A DNA stretch of 64,000 bases from CBDANO01 sp965197665. GTDB taxonomy: Bacteria; Chloroflexota; Dehalococcoidia; Lucifugimonadales; UBA3495. The DNA lies in the NCBI GenBank assembly GCA_965197665.1, contig CBDANO010000005.1, positions 806,001-870,000 of the forward strand, given 5' to 3'. Of the stretch, positions 22,253 through 30,223 are shown piece after piece (the stretch's first letter is position 1; every line of letters starts with the position of its first letter). The position numbers and the translations under genes are program-made. The notes below the pieces were generated by a model, which was not told the origin of the DNA, did not search any database, and saw only the letters and a list, made by a program, of their open reading frames with translations.

Positions 22253-23212
22253 TCAGGGTTGCGGTCCAGGGTTCGAAGGGTCGGTAATTCTACGCAGCAA
22301 GTCGGCGGCGCGTTCTACAATTTGTTCTTCTATGTTCTGCGGCATAAGCGGTGGGTACGCAAAGACTTGTCTCGGTACATCCAACACACCCAGATGCAAT
22401 CGCGCGGGCCACGTAGGTTCTTGCCGAGCTTTCTGCAGGAGATAGTGAAACACCACGGAGTATTCATCACGCTTCTCTACGGCACTAAGCCAAAGCTTAA
22501 GCGCCTGTTCGCCTGCATTGGTTTTGATTCCACAATCCGGGTCTATTTTGATAGCCAAATCGCCCCGGTACGTACTGATAATAGTATGAAAGTGCTTTGG
22601 GACATCGCAAACTTCACCGCGTTCTCTCTCCCAAAAGGCGATGTAATTTTTCTTTAATTCAAGGATGGCCGTCCTGGTCTTTTCGTACCGCTCCCCACAT
22701 GGGGACAGGTTAGGCTCTGCATCCCTGAGAGAATCCAAGTCCTTGGTTGCCAAATGAGTTCGGTTCAACATGCCGTAAAATGCCACATAGGGAGGGCCAA
22801 ATCTACCTGGGCGTATAATGTTCCTAACTATTCGTTCTTGCTCCGCGGTGCTTCCAATACAGAACGAAGTAAAGGTTGAAATTGACACCGGTTTCATCGT
22901 CTTGTCCAATTCCAAAAGACTGTTCGGGATATATAGTTGGTCTTGCGGGTTGGGAGCAAACACCCCTTTCAGGCGGTAGGTCAAAGAGAATACGCGATTG
23001 CCAACTTCTTTGTCGGCGTATTTGAGTTCTCGGCAATCCTTACACTCTCTACTAGGCGGGAACTTATATCTAGACCCCTTGCGCCAAGCAACACTATCAC
23101 AGATGCGGCGATACTCGTTACGGCCAACTTTGAACCAATAATGGGTGAGGGGGTCCAGACCGTTCTGAGCAGCTGTTAATCGCACGCGAAGTGCAGCGCG
23201 GCGGCTTGACAC
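22253..23212 (-). CDS. Hypothetical protein paired with DUF262-HNH
   Basis: 319 residues, no family recognised. It contains two Cys pairs in REYRRICDS... and CKDCRELKYAD, and a CGERYEKTR segment, so a small metal site is possible near residues 36-62. The middle (PVSISTFTSFCIGSTAEQERIVRNIIRPGRFGPPYVAFYG) and C-terminal helical part show no catalytic signature. The first codon is GTG at 23212; the true start is unsure because no clear ribosome site is present. It is upstream of and codirectional with the DUF262 gene, suggesting a two-gene operon; a recognition or immunity role is inference. Confidence 0.6.
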   Translation of the reverse strand: MSSRRAALRVRLTAAQNGLDPLTHYWFKVGRNEYRRICDSVAWRKGSRYKFPPSRECKDCRELKYADKEVGNRVFSLTYRLKGVFAPNPQDQLYIPNSLLELDKTMKPVSISTFTSFCIGSTAEQERIVRNIIRPGRFGPPYVAFYGMLNRTHLATKDLDSLRDAEPNLSPCGERYEKTRTAILELKKNYIAFWERERGEVCDVPKHFHTIISTYRGDLAIKIDPDCGIKTNAGEQALKLWLSAVEKRDEYSVVFHYLLQKARQEPTWPARLHLGVLDVPRQVFAYPPLMPQNIEEQIVERAADLLRRITDPSNPGPQP

Positions 23213-23401
23213 ACGGCTCCCTGTCGGTTACAGTCTTAGCAACCGCAGAAACATATAGAGTCGCCGCCGCTCTCCGAGCGACCACTATTGATGGATGGCT
23301 TTTCCGTTTCTCGGCCTTTGAAAATCAGAGGGCCGTCACCCGCCGACCTTCAAAACAACCGAATCCCTGAGTGTCTTGATATTATAACGCTGGACCAATT
23401 G

Positions 23402-23430
23402 GCCCCCGTTGAATTAGCGGGGGCTTTCTC
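23402..23430 (+). terminator. Hairpin with T-run in the leader of the R gene
   Basis: GCCCCCG (23402-23408) pairs with CGGGGGC (23418-23424), loop of 9, followed by TTTCTC. It stands 41 bases before the ATG at 23471 and points into that gene, so it could be a terminator protecting the R gene from upstream transcription or an attenuator. Confidence 0.55.
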
Positions 23431-23470
23431 GTGTAAGGTTAGCCCAGCACACCGCTAATTGGGGCTTGGA

Positions 23471-24145
23471 ATGGACCTCGACCAGATACTAACGCAGATG
23501 CGCGACATCTACTCCCAGGACCCGAAACACGCTGTCCGCAGTCAATCATTTATCAAGCCGCTTCATAAGGGGCTTGCAGAAGATTTGGATGCTCTGCTCA
23601 CGCCTACTGCCCGCAGGCGGAATATCACTGTAGTCGAGGAAGCGACCATTTTCGGCTCCCACAAGCCCAAGGATGTCGATGTCTCGGTAGTCGACCCTGA
23701 AAACGGTCCGTTGATCATGGTCGGGGTACGGAGCCAGATGAGCTCCGTCGCCAAAAACGCCCTCACCTACTACGAAGGGATTATCGGTGAGTGCATCAGC
23801 ATACAAGACAGGTTTCCCATGGCTGTAATCAGTTATCTGTATTTGATGCCCCTCCAACCGATTATCCACGGCCGCGAGCAAGAGGCGATTAACCATGCTC
23901 GGTACGCCCGGATGTACGATGCGATTACAGGGCGCATCGGGCAGGCGTACCGAGACATCCGCGGAGTTTTCGACCAGTTTGCTTACGTCGTGGTTGATTT
24001 CAAGCAATCGCCGCCGGTGCTCCGTGACGATTTTGTGACAGGCGGAGAACACGACCTCACTATAGGTACGTTCATTGAGCGGACCGTCCACACCTTCAAT
24101 CAGCGTCACATCTTCCTTGACTTGTTCCAGGAGTGCTCTCATTAG
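23471..24145 (+). CDS. Probable type II restriction endonuclease
   Basis: About 224 residues from the ATG at 23471 (a TTG at 23459 would add four). It overlaps the convergent methyltransferase gene by 4 bases, a classic R-M layout. TIFGSHKPKDVDVSVVDPENGPLIMVGVRSQMSSVAKNALTYYEGIIGE resembles the core of restriction enzymes with a PD-(D/E)XK-type fold: DVDV would supply the first Asp and GVRSQ the place of ExK, where the expected acidic residue and Lys are not evident. The assignment rests mainly on context. Family not identified; recognition sequence unknown. Confidence 0.6.
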   Translation: MDLDQILTQMRDIYSQDPKHAVRSQSFIKPLHKGLAEDLDALLTPTARRRNITVVEEATIFGSHKPKDVDVSVVDPENGPLIMVGVRSQMSSVAKNALTYYEGIIGECISIQDRFPMAVISYLYLMPLQPIIHGREQEAINHARYARMYDAITGRIGQAYRDIRGVFDQFAYVVVDFKQSPPVLRDDFVTGGEHDLTIGTFIERTVHTFNQRHIFLDLFQECSH

Positions 24146-25707
24146 CTGCGCTGATCCCTGTACGCCGTTCTCCAAGAGGCCAGGGTGTGTATACCTTCTT
24201 GGATAGATGAGACCTCCCGCGCAGAGAGTCCTAGGGCATTGACGAGAATAGACACGTCACCTATCTGGTAAGGGTTCTCGTCGCACCGCAGTGCCTTATC
24301 CACATCAGCTATATGGCCAATCGGTAGGGACTCCGGGGTAGGAATGCAAACCTTGGCAACTTCGCCGGGGATGAGATTCAACACACCGCCGCCGAGTGAG
24401 TGCACGCGCAGTTCGCAAGCCAAGAGGGTCAAGGACGTGTACCACCCTGCGAGAAGTTGTTCAGCGGCGTAGCCGTTTCGGAGGAACCCACAGAGGATGC
24501 TATTGCTCGCCACCAGGTTGGCGTCGTTCTCCACCAGTGCCGGGACTTCTCTGAAAACCGACAGCAGCACGTCGGGAACACGCACGTCGGGAACCTTGTA
24601 CCAAGGCTTCCGGCGATTACACTTATAGCCTGTATCGATACCTTCACTTTCGCCTTGAAGGATGTACTGTTGTTCCGGCTCTGAGAGAGTCCCATTCGGG
24701 TAAAAGAGCCTATTCAGGCTATCGACGGGAATGGCAGAGGTACGAGCTCCGACCCTCGTCAATTCGCGGCTGGCGACAACGGCTCCTCGCAGACTCTCCG
24801 GGGGAAGCCTGAACTTAGTGACCGTCTCCGTGTCTGGGTGGAAAAACCGCTTGTGCCCACATACGTACCCGATATTGAACGTGCAAAACTCTGGAATCGG
24901 GGAAGTCAACGGAAGCAGGCGCTCTCGAAGGAAGGCATCTAAGTCGTCGTTCAGCAGTGCCCTGGCAAACGGACGGTCCTCAATCACTGCTTGAATCGCC
25001 AGGCTCTTTCTCGTCACTGGATGGTCAGCTTCCAAGTCCCGTGTGTGCCTGTAAGCCTCAAAGCGTACGGTGCGCGTTGAGGTGCCCCAGTTGTCCGCGA
25101 ACAGGATTACTGCCTCCTGCATTAGTTCAGGAAAGATGCGTTCCTTGACCCGCACCAACCGCAAGTCGCCAAAGTTGTTTCCTAGGAATTGCCACAGAGC
25201 CTTGGCGTAGCGAACGTGGGTGATCTCGTAGGGCAGAACGAAAGCGAGCCGCCCTCCACGCGTCAGGAACCGGGTCGCGTGCAGAAGGAAAGCCATCCAC
25301 ACGCTGCCAGCGGCATCCATTGGCTCCCCCAGTGCTTCCTCGGCGGCTCTACTAGCTCTTTCCTCCTGAGTCTCCGGGAGTGAGCGCAGTCGAACATATG
25401 GAGGGTTCCCAATGGCCACATCAATCTCGAATGGGGTCACGTCCAAGAAGTCGCCCAAGATTGACTGGTCGGCGCTCGCCAGTCCGGATTCAATGGCTGA
25501 CCGGTAAGCAGCGTCCATTATCTCTACGCCGTGAACCTGGCTGGCATTCATTTGCTTTAGCGCCGCCAAAAAAACGCCCGAGCCGAAACAGGGTTCAAGA
25601 ACTCTATCAGTCTCCGAACGAACTGCCCACCTAGCCATCACCTGTGCGGCGACCGGCGGCGTGTAGTATATGCCGTTGCGCCTTCGGTTTAGGACACTCG
25701 AACCCAT
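24142..25707 (-). CDS. N6-adenine DNA methyltransferase (TaqI-like) of the R-M system
   Basis: 521 residues. Motif I (SAM binding) VLEPCFGSG at 37-45, motif IV NPPY at 101-104 (catalytic, N6-adenine), preceded by NGIYYTPPVAAQVM, the motif X-like start. The C-terminal 300 residues are a target-recognition region (FCTFNIGYVCGHKRFFHPD, YKCNRRKPWYKVP, LLAGWYTSLTLLACELRVHSLGGGVLNLIPGEV). Order and length fit gamma-class type II methyltransferases. I start at MGSSVLNRRR because the upstream extension overlaps the HTH gene and has no conserved sequence. The HTH gene stops 25 bases upstream. The 3' end overlaps the R gene. Confidence 0.85.
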   Translation of the reverse strand: MGSSVLNRRRNGIYYTPPVAAQVMARWAVRSETDRVLEPCFGSGVFLAALKQMNASQVHGVEIMDAAYRSAIESGLASADQSILGDFLDVTPFEIDVAIGNPPYVRLRSLPETQEERASRAAEEALGEPMDAAGSVWMAFLLHATRFLTRGGRLAFVLPYEITHVRYAKALWQFLGNNFGDLRLVRVKERIFPELMQEAVILFADNWGTSTRTVRFEAYRHTRDLEADHPVTRKSLAIQAVIEDRPFARALLNDDLDAFLRERLLPLTSPIPEFCTFNIGYVCGHKRFFHPDTETVTKFRLPPESLRGAVVASRELTRVGARTSAIPVDSLNRLFYPNGTLSEPEQQYILQGESEGIDTGYKCNRRKPWYKVPDVRVPDVLLSVFREVPALVENDANLVASNSILCGFLRNGYAAEQLLAGWYTSLTLLACELRVHSLGGGVLNLIPGEVAKVCIPTPESLPIGHIADVDKALRCDENPYQIGDVSILVNALGLSAREVSSIQEGIHTLASWRTAYRDQRS

Positions 25708-25732
25708 TGCAGTTGCTCTCTCCCCATTCCGC

Positions 25733-25936
25733 CTAATACCGCCTTCTCTTGGGAATCCGCCGACGCTGGCAGAGGCTCTCCAGCCTCTCCAGCACCACCT
25801 GATAGTTGGATGGCTTCCTGTCTCCGGCCTTCCACTTTTGGACGGCATTGTACGAAACACCCAATTCGCGGGCTATTGCCGCCTGGGTCCAACCCCTATC
25901 TTCTAGCCTCGAAATCATCACCTGGACGGCGTTCAT
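25733..25936 (-). CDS. HTH regulator, probable R-M controller protein
   Basis: 67 residues from the ATG at 25936 (a GTG at 25957 is possible but lies in an operator-like repeat). MNAVQVMISRLEDRGWTQAAIARELGVSYNAVQKWKAGDRKPSN is a lambda-repressor-type helix-turn-helix; the basic tail is QRRRIPKRRRY. It is just upstream of the methyltransferase gene in the same direction. Small HTH proteins in that place are usually C proteins that delay restriction after entry into a new host. Near-identical inverted 14-mers upstream are likely binding sites. Confidence 0.78.
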   Translation of the reverse strand: MNAVQVMISRLEDRGWTQAAIARELGVSYNAVQKWKAGDRKPSNYQVVLERLESLCQRRRIPKRRRY

Positions 25937-25950
25937 GCCGTCAACGGTAG

Positions 25951-26022
25951 CATACACTGTCTATCCCCCGCAAGCCTCTTTTGTCAGTCCTCATCCGTAT
26001 TTATTACCATAGACAATGTATG
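25951..26022. promoter_or_regulatory. Inverted operator pair between the controller gene and the transposase gene
   Basis: CATACACTGTCTAT (25951-25964) and ATAGACAATGTATG (26009-26022) are inverted copies of one 14-mer with 13 of 14 positions matching. One lies about 15 bases before the controller ATG, over its ribosome site; the other lies 38 bases before the transposase ATG next to a TATACT (-10-like) sequence. Autoregulation by the HTH protein, perhaps together with control of the transposase, is the inference. Confidence 0.6.
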
Positions 26023-26059
26023 TTATACTAGCTATACACCAATAGAAGGGAGACTCAGA

Positions 26060-27373
26060 ATGAACGACCAACTAGCTCTCAACATGGACGGGCAACTCGC
26101 CCTCTCGATTCCGACGGCCCTCGGCCCCAATGACCCCGACGACGGCGACGAGGGCCGCAAAGCCCGTGGAATGGCGATAGCGGCCCTCGTCAGCATCACC
26201 AAGACGCCCCTGGGCTACCGTGTCCCCTCGCAAAGCGGCAACGGTAGCTACATGGTGAGCGTAGGTGATACGGAGTTTTGCAGTTGCGCCGACTTTGAAG
26301 CACGCCAACGCTTCTGCAAGCACGTCGTCGCCGTCGAGTATACCATCCGGCGCGAGGAACGGCCCGATGGCTCCACCGTCGAGACCAAGACCTTCCGAGT
26401 GGCCGTTCAGGGCCAGGACTGGCCCGCCTACAATGCGGCGCAGATGCACGAGCAGGAATGGTTCGGCAAGCTGCTCCGGGACCTGTGCGACGGCGTTGAA
26501 CAGCCGCCTCAGCGCATGGGCCGACCGCGGATGCCCCTGGGCGACATGGTGCTCGGTATCGGCCTTAAGGTCTACTCGATGCTGTCCACCCGAAGGGCCA
26601 TGACCGCCGTCAGGAACGCCGGAACGGACGGCCTCCTGGACAAGGCGCCGTCCTGCACCAGCATGTTCCGCTACCTGGAGAACCCGGCCCTCACGCCAGT
26701 CCTCAAGAGCCTGATTGAACAGAGCTCGTTGCCCCTCAAGGCCGTGGAAACGGCCTTTGCCGTCGATTCCAGCGGCTTCTCCACTAGGGTCTTTGACAGG
26801 TGGCACAGCCACAAATGGGACAAGGTAATCAAAGAAGCCCGGTGGGTTAAGGCGCACATCATCGTGGGCGTTACCACCAACATCATCACCAGCGCAGAGG
26901 TCAGCGAGACGATGGGCCACGACTCCCCGCAGTTTGCGCCCCTGGTGCAGGCCACGGCCCGGAATTTCCAGGTCAACGAGGTCTCGGCGGATAAAGCTTA
27001 TCTCTCCAAGAAGAACCTGCACCTGGTAGACGATCTCGGCGGGACGGCCTACATCCCCTTCAAGGCCAACTCCAAGGCCATCACCCACCACAAGCGGGAC
27101 GGCCTGTGGGAGCGGGCGATTCACTTTTTCAACCTGAACCGGGCGGCTTTCCTAGCCCGGTATCACCTGCGGTCCAACGTCGAGACGACCTTCCACATGG
27201 TGAAGGCCAAGTTCGGCGGTGCCGTCAGAGCCAAGACTCCCACGGCGCAGGTCAACGAGGTCTTGATGAAGCTGTTGTGTCATAATATCGTAGTGCTGAT
27301 CCACGAGATGCACGAGTTGGACATCGACCCGACTTTTGGAGCAGAATCGTCATTTACTCCAAAAGTCTCCTGA
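26060..27373 (+). CDS. DDE transposase with N-terminal SWIM zinc finger
   Basis: 437 residues. SWIM finger FCSCADFEARQRFCKHVVAV: Cys74, Cys76, Cys86, His88. Catalytic residues of the IS4/IS5-like RNase H fold: Asp236 in FAVDSSGFS, Asp311 in VSADKAYLSKKN, Glu375 in RSNVETTFHMVK. A GGGAGA ribosome site precedes the ATG. The stop lies inside the right terminal repeats of the 12.7-kb element. No matching left end is found close upstream of this gene, so the nearest complementary end is the one at 14679. Most likely the mover of the whole element. IS family assignment uncertain. Confidence 0.88.
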   Translation: MNDQLALNMDGQLALSIPTALGPNDPDDGDEGRKARGMAIAALVSITKTPLGYRVPSQSGNGSYMVSVGDTEFCSCADFEARQRFCKHVVAVEYTIRREERPDGSTVETKTFRVAVQGQDWPAYNAAQMHEQEWFGKLLRDLCDGVEQPPQRMGRPRMPLGDMVLGIGLKVYSMLSTRRAMTAVRNAGTDGLLDKAPSCTSMFRYLENPALTPVLKSLIEQSSLPLKAVETAFAVDSSGFSTRVFDRWHSHKWDKVIKEARWVKAHIIVGVTTNIITSAEVSETMGHDSPQFAPLVQATARNFQVNEVSADKAYLSKKNLHLVDDLGGTAYIPFKANSKAITHHKRDGLWERAIHFFNLNRAAFLARYHLRSNVETTFHMVKAKFGGAVRAKTPTAQVNEVLMKLLCHNIVVLIHEMHELDIDPTFGAESSFTPKVS

Positions 27374-27397
27374 ATTTGGGACTTTAGGAGCAAGGCC
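27331..27397 (-). repeat. Right transposon end with three iterated 13-mer motifs
   Basis: GACTTTTGGAGCA (27331-27343) is the exact reverse complement of the left-end 13-mer. TACTCCAAAAGTC (27355-27367) is a one-mismatch copy in the opposite direction. GACTTTAGGAGCA (27380-27392) lies within the 19-bp terminal inverted repeat. The 3' end of the transposase gene overlaps the first two. Confidence 0.82.
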
Positions 27398-27480
27398 TCC
27401 CTCGGTAGCAGAGGGAGACCTTAGCCTCGCTTGCCCTGTCAATTATTGCCGGATTGCGGTCTCGACCCTGAATACGCCCG

Positions 27481-28467
27481 TTAGCCGCCCAACAACTCGG
27501 CGAGCTCCGCGGCCGTAGCCTCCAGCCGGATCCGCAAGCGCGGTCCGGAGTGGCTGATCTCAATACGCCGCAGCAGGTCGGCCTGCTCGGCCTCGGGGAC
27601 CAAACCGGCCCCCAGCTTCAACACCCCGTCCAGGAAATCGCCGAGATCGGAAGCCGCTTCTGGGCTGGCAAAGTCCAAATTTGCCGTGATGGCAAGAGTC
27701 TGCCCGTTCTGAGACAAGACCATGCCGGCGTGTCGCAAGTCCTCCAGGGTTTCTACCACGCTGGGAAGGCCATCCAAGCCGTCACTCATGAACGGGGTTT
27801 CACCCAGACCGGAGGCCACCTGATCAAGGCCGATGGAACGTAGGTCGGTCTGCAATCGAATAAGCCCTGGACCCAGATCGTTGAACGCGTCCATAGTGTC
27901 GCCCGACAACCGGTCCCCGCTCCCATCTTGAACGTCGATAACCGCCCGGACTGCCTCCGGGGTTCCCGCCGCCAAAGTTCCCCCCTCCAACATAGTCAGG
28001 GCAAAGCTCCCGCTGTCATCCTCGGGGTGATACAGTTGTCGGCCCCGGTAGTCGGATGTGCCGATGGGACTGCCGGCAGCCTCCTCGATGGAGGAGATTA
28101 GCTCGGCTTCGTCGAAATCGCTCGCCGCTATAATGCCGAAGAATTCCTCGGCCTCGGATAGGTCCAAGAAAACGGACGCCTGGGAAATCCGCCTCAAGTC
28201 GAGCCCCGTTTCGGTCATGGCTTCGCCCAGCAATTCGTCCAAGGTTTGGGAATCACCCCCATCTAAAGGAATAGCATCATAGAAGGGCGTGAAAGCGTCG
28301 CTGGCCAATAGACCCGACAGGTTGACGTCGGCGATCAAGGTTGCCCTCTCAGGTATCAGCTTAACCGGGTCGGTCTCTTTGCCGCCTCCGCAGGCCGTGA
28401 TAAGAACCGCTATAACGGCTCCTATAACTGCCGGAATAATCAACTGTTTAGCGCGTAAGGCGCGCAT
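27481..28467 (-). CDS. Probable lipoprotein of unknown function
   Basis: 328 residues. A lipoprotein signal peptide ends at the lipobox LITAC with Cys26, followed by GGG. The rest is acidic with segments LIPERATLIADVNLSGLLASDAF, LRRISQASVFLDLSEAEEFFGIIAASDFDEAEL, and YRGRQLYHPEDD, in the style of DUF3352-like surface proteins, in which paired halves repeat a beta-alpha pattern. No catalytic motif. Exported and anchored in the membrane. It was the original neighbour of gltB before the transposon inserted between them. Confidence 0.75.
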   Translation of the reverse strand: MRALRAKQLIIPAVIGAVIAVLITACGGGKETDPVKLIPERATLIADVNLSGLLASDAFTPFYDAIPLDGGDSQTLDELLGEAMTETGLDLRRISQASVFLDLSEAEEFFGIIAASDFDEAELISSIEEAAGSPIGTSDYRGRQLYHPEDDSGSFALTMLEGGTLAAGTPEAVRAVIDVQDGSGDRLSGDTMDAFNDLGPGLIRLQTDLRSIGLDQVASGLGETPFMSDGLDGLPSVVETLEDLRHAGMVLSQNGQTLAITANLDFASPEAASDLGDFLDGVLKLGAGLVPEAEQADLLRRIEISHSGPRLRIRLEATAAELAELLGG

Positions 28468-28623
28468 TAGACCTCCTTCAATGTCATGCTTTTGGCCACT
28501 GTTGGCAACAGGTCGCGTTTAGGGGGCCTGTAGGCTTTTCGGCCGCTTCAGACCGGCACAATAGGTAGGGAACGCTCGATAGGAACCGAATCTATCCCCT
28601 CGACTCTGAACAAGTTATTATTG

Positions 28624-28652
28624 TTGACCGTGGCTTGGGCGCGGCTTATACT
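28624..28652 (+). promoter_or_regulatory. Sigma-70-type promoter of rsfS
   Basis: TTGACC (28624-28629), 17-base spacer, TATACT (28647-28652), 31 bases before the rsfS start. Good match to the consensus and the same box pair quality as the 16S promoter at 36230. Confidence 0.7.
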
Positions 28653-28683
28653 CGGTCTGAAAGAGGCGGTATAGCCCCGGAGG

Positions 28684-29034
28684 TTGCGCCTGGAATCTGC
28701 GGATTTGGCCCAGTTCGTGGTTGAGGTAGCGTCGGATAAGCTGGCCGCCGACATCGTGATGCTGGACTTGCGCCAGGTTGCTCCATTTGCCGACTACTTC
28801 ATAATCATGTCGGCGGATTCAGCGCGGCAGATCGAGGCCTTGGAAGAAGATATCACACAAGCCCTTAAAGATGAAGGGGCGCACAGGCACCGTCGTGAGG
28901 GCGCGCCTTCCTCGGGCTGGGTACTGTTGGACTTCAGCGACGTTATCGTCCACATATTTGGCCCCGAAGAGCGCGAATACTACGACTTGGAGCGGCTTTG
29001 GTCCCAAGCCCCCCAGGTAGTCAGGGTTCTTTGA
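28684..29034 (+). CDS. rsfS: Ribosomal silencing factor RsfS
   Basis: 116 residues of the RsfS/DUF143 family, which binds L14 on the large ribosomal subunit and blocks subunit joining in starvation. Family signatures: KLAADIVMLDLRQVAPFADYFIIMSADSARQI and HRREGAPSSGWVLLDFSDVIVHIFGPEEREYYDLERLW. Starts at TTG. Its last 14 bases overlap the convergent ndk gene. Usually linked to nadD, which is not seen here. Confidence 0.92.
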   Translation: MRLESADLAQFVVEVASDKLAADIVMLDLRQVAPFADYFIIMSADSARQIEALEEDITQALKDEGAHRHRREGAPSSGWVLLDFSDVIVHIFGPEEREYYDLERLWSQAPQVVRVL

Positions 29035-29473
29035 TCCACGGATCAACGTCTCGAGAGTAGTCCAGGACCTCCTCCGGGTTGAAGAAGATCCCAACCTCCC
29101 GCCGGGCGGAATCCAGACTATCCGAGCCGTGCACCAAGTTTCTCCCGATGTCCAAGCCCAAGTCGCCGCGAATGGTTCCCGGGGCCGCGCTGGCGGGGCT
29201 GGTTACTCCCATAGTATTACGTACGACTTCCACGGCATTCTCGGCTTTCCACACCATCGCCACCACTGGCCCGGAAGTAATGAAGTCCACCAACCCCCGG
29301 AAAAAGGGCCGCTCCACGTGCTCGGCATAGTGCCGCCGAGCCAAGGCCTCGTCAACCTGCACCAGCTTCATGGCGGCCAATTTTAGGCCCCGCCGCTCCA
29401 ACCGGCAGATTACCTCGCCAACCAGGCCCCGCTGGACCCCGTCGGGCTTAACAAGGACTAGCGTCTGTTCCAT
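29021..29473 (-). CDS. ndk: Nucleoside diphosphate kinase
   Basis: 150 residues; transfers the gamma-phosphate of ATP to NDPs through a phospho-His. Signatures: TLVLVKPDGVQRGLVGEVICRLERRGLKL, FFRGLVDFITSGPVVAMVWKAENAVEVVRNTMGVTSPASAAPGTIRGDLGLDIGRNLVHGSDS, where the His in NLVHGSDS is catalytic. Slightly different from consensus at GxTNP (here GVTSP). Full length. The 3' end overlaps rsfS convergently. Confidence 0.95.
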   Translation of the reverse strand: MEQTLVLVKPDGVQRGLVGEVICRLERRGLKLAAMKLVQVDEALARRHYAEHVERPFFRGLVDFITSGPVVAMVWKAENAVEVVRNTMGVTSPASAAPGTIRGDLGLDIGRNLVHGSDSLDSARREVGIFFNPEEVLDYSRDVDPWIKEP

Positions 29474-29533
29474 GTTTAATACTCGCTCATATCATAAGTT
29501 CTATACTAGGACGAATTTCAACCCAGGGGCGGG

Positions 29534-30223
29534 TCAAGACCGCTGAGGTGTCCGGTCCCGCCGTTTGGGACCCCCGACGCTGGGCATCCGCAAGTAGGAT
29601 GGTTGGAGGGTGGCCAGGTCCTCGACGGCGCCCGCGGCAAGGCGGTTCCAACCAATGTGGCACAACCCCCAGAGCCGTGACGCCGGCGCGGATTGGACAA
29701 CCAAGCCCAACGGTCCCAAGCGGTCATGAATCAACCCGCGCCGCACCGCCGCGCCTTCGCCGCAGAATACAGTCTTATCATCAATGGAGTCCAACACCTC
29801 ATCCGGGGAACACACAAAATCATCTCTCATGCGCTGGCCGTCAGGGCCAAAAAGCCCGGCGGCCACCTCTCCCCGGCCAGCGTCCAGAAGGGCGCATACC
29901 TGGGCGCCGGACCCCAAGTAGGGCCAGGCTTCCAGTTCCAGGGTGCCCACGCCAACCACGGGCTTTCCGGCCGCCTGGGCCAGCCCTTTAGCCGCGCTCA
30001 TCCCCACTCGGAGCGCACTGAATCCTCCGGGCCCCAAGGCGACCGCTATCCCATCCAATTCTTGGGGGGCCAGCCTCCGGCTCCCCAATAGGTCCGCCAC
30101 CGCCGGCATCAACTCCACGGTATGGTTCACCGCCGAATACCAGGCACGGCAAGACACCACCAGTTCCTCGTCGTAGAGAGCTACTCCGGCGTACCTGGTT
30201 GAAGTGTCGATTGAGAGAAGCAA
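29534..30223 (-). CDS. tsaB: tRNA t6A biosynthesis protein TsaB
   Basis: 229 residues of the ASKHA-fold TsaB/YeaZ family: MLLSIDTSTRYAGVALYD at the start, IAVALGPGGFSALRVGMSAAKGLAQAAGKPVVGVGTLE in the middle. It is the scaffold of the TsaBDE complex that adds threonylcarbamoyl to A37 of tRNAs reading ANN codons. Its ATG directly follows the tsaE stop, so the two are translationally linked. tsaD is not in the window. Confidence 0.9.
   Translation of the reverse strand: MLLSIDTSTRYAGVALYDEELVVSCRAWYSAVNHTVELMPAVADLLGSRRLAPQELDGIAVALGPGGFSALRVGMSAAKGLAQAAGKPVVGVGTLELEAWPYLGSGAQVCALLDAGRGEVAAGLFGPDGQRMRDDFVCSPDEVLDSIDDKTVFCGEGAAVRRGLIHDRLGPLGLVVQSAPASRLWGLCHIGWNRLAAGAVEDLATLQPSYLRMPSVGGPKRRDRTPQRS

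Larger units (their letters stand above)
14679..27397. mobile_element. 12.7-kb defence-carrying transposon with 19-bp inverted repeats and 9-bp target duplication
   Basis: The left end reads GGCCTTGCTCCAAAAGTCC (14679-14697). The right end, read on the minus strand, is GGCCTTGCTCCTAAAGTCC (27397-27379): 18 of 19 positions agree. Directly outside both ends stands TCCCTCGGT (14670-14678 and 27398-27406), a perfect 9-bp direct repeat, as expected for a target-site duplication. Each end carries three copies of the same 13-mer motif. A DDE transposase with a SWIM zinc finger (26060-27373) ends inside the right terminus. Cargo: membrane protein, trypsin-like protease and partner, TIR protein, DUF7662 pseudogene with a nested IS630, DUF262-HNH and partner, and an R-M module. 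Boundaries are seen directly; that this transposase moves the whole unit is inference. Confidence 0.85.

Noticed and set aside
26060..27373. The SWIM-finger transposase as a stand-alone 1.4-kb IS
   Set aside because: No partner for the right terminal repeat occurs near its 5' end; the matching end with the same 9-bp flank is at 14679.
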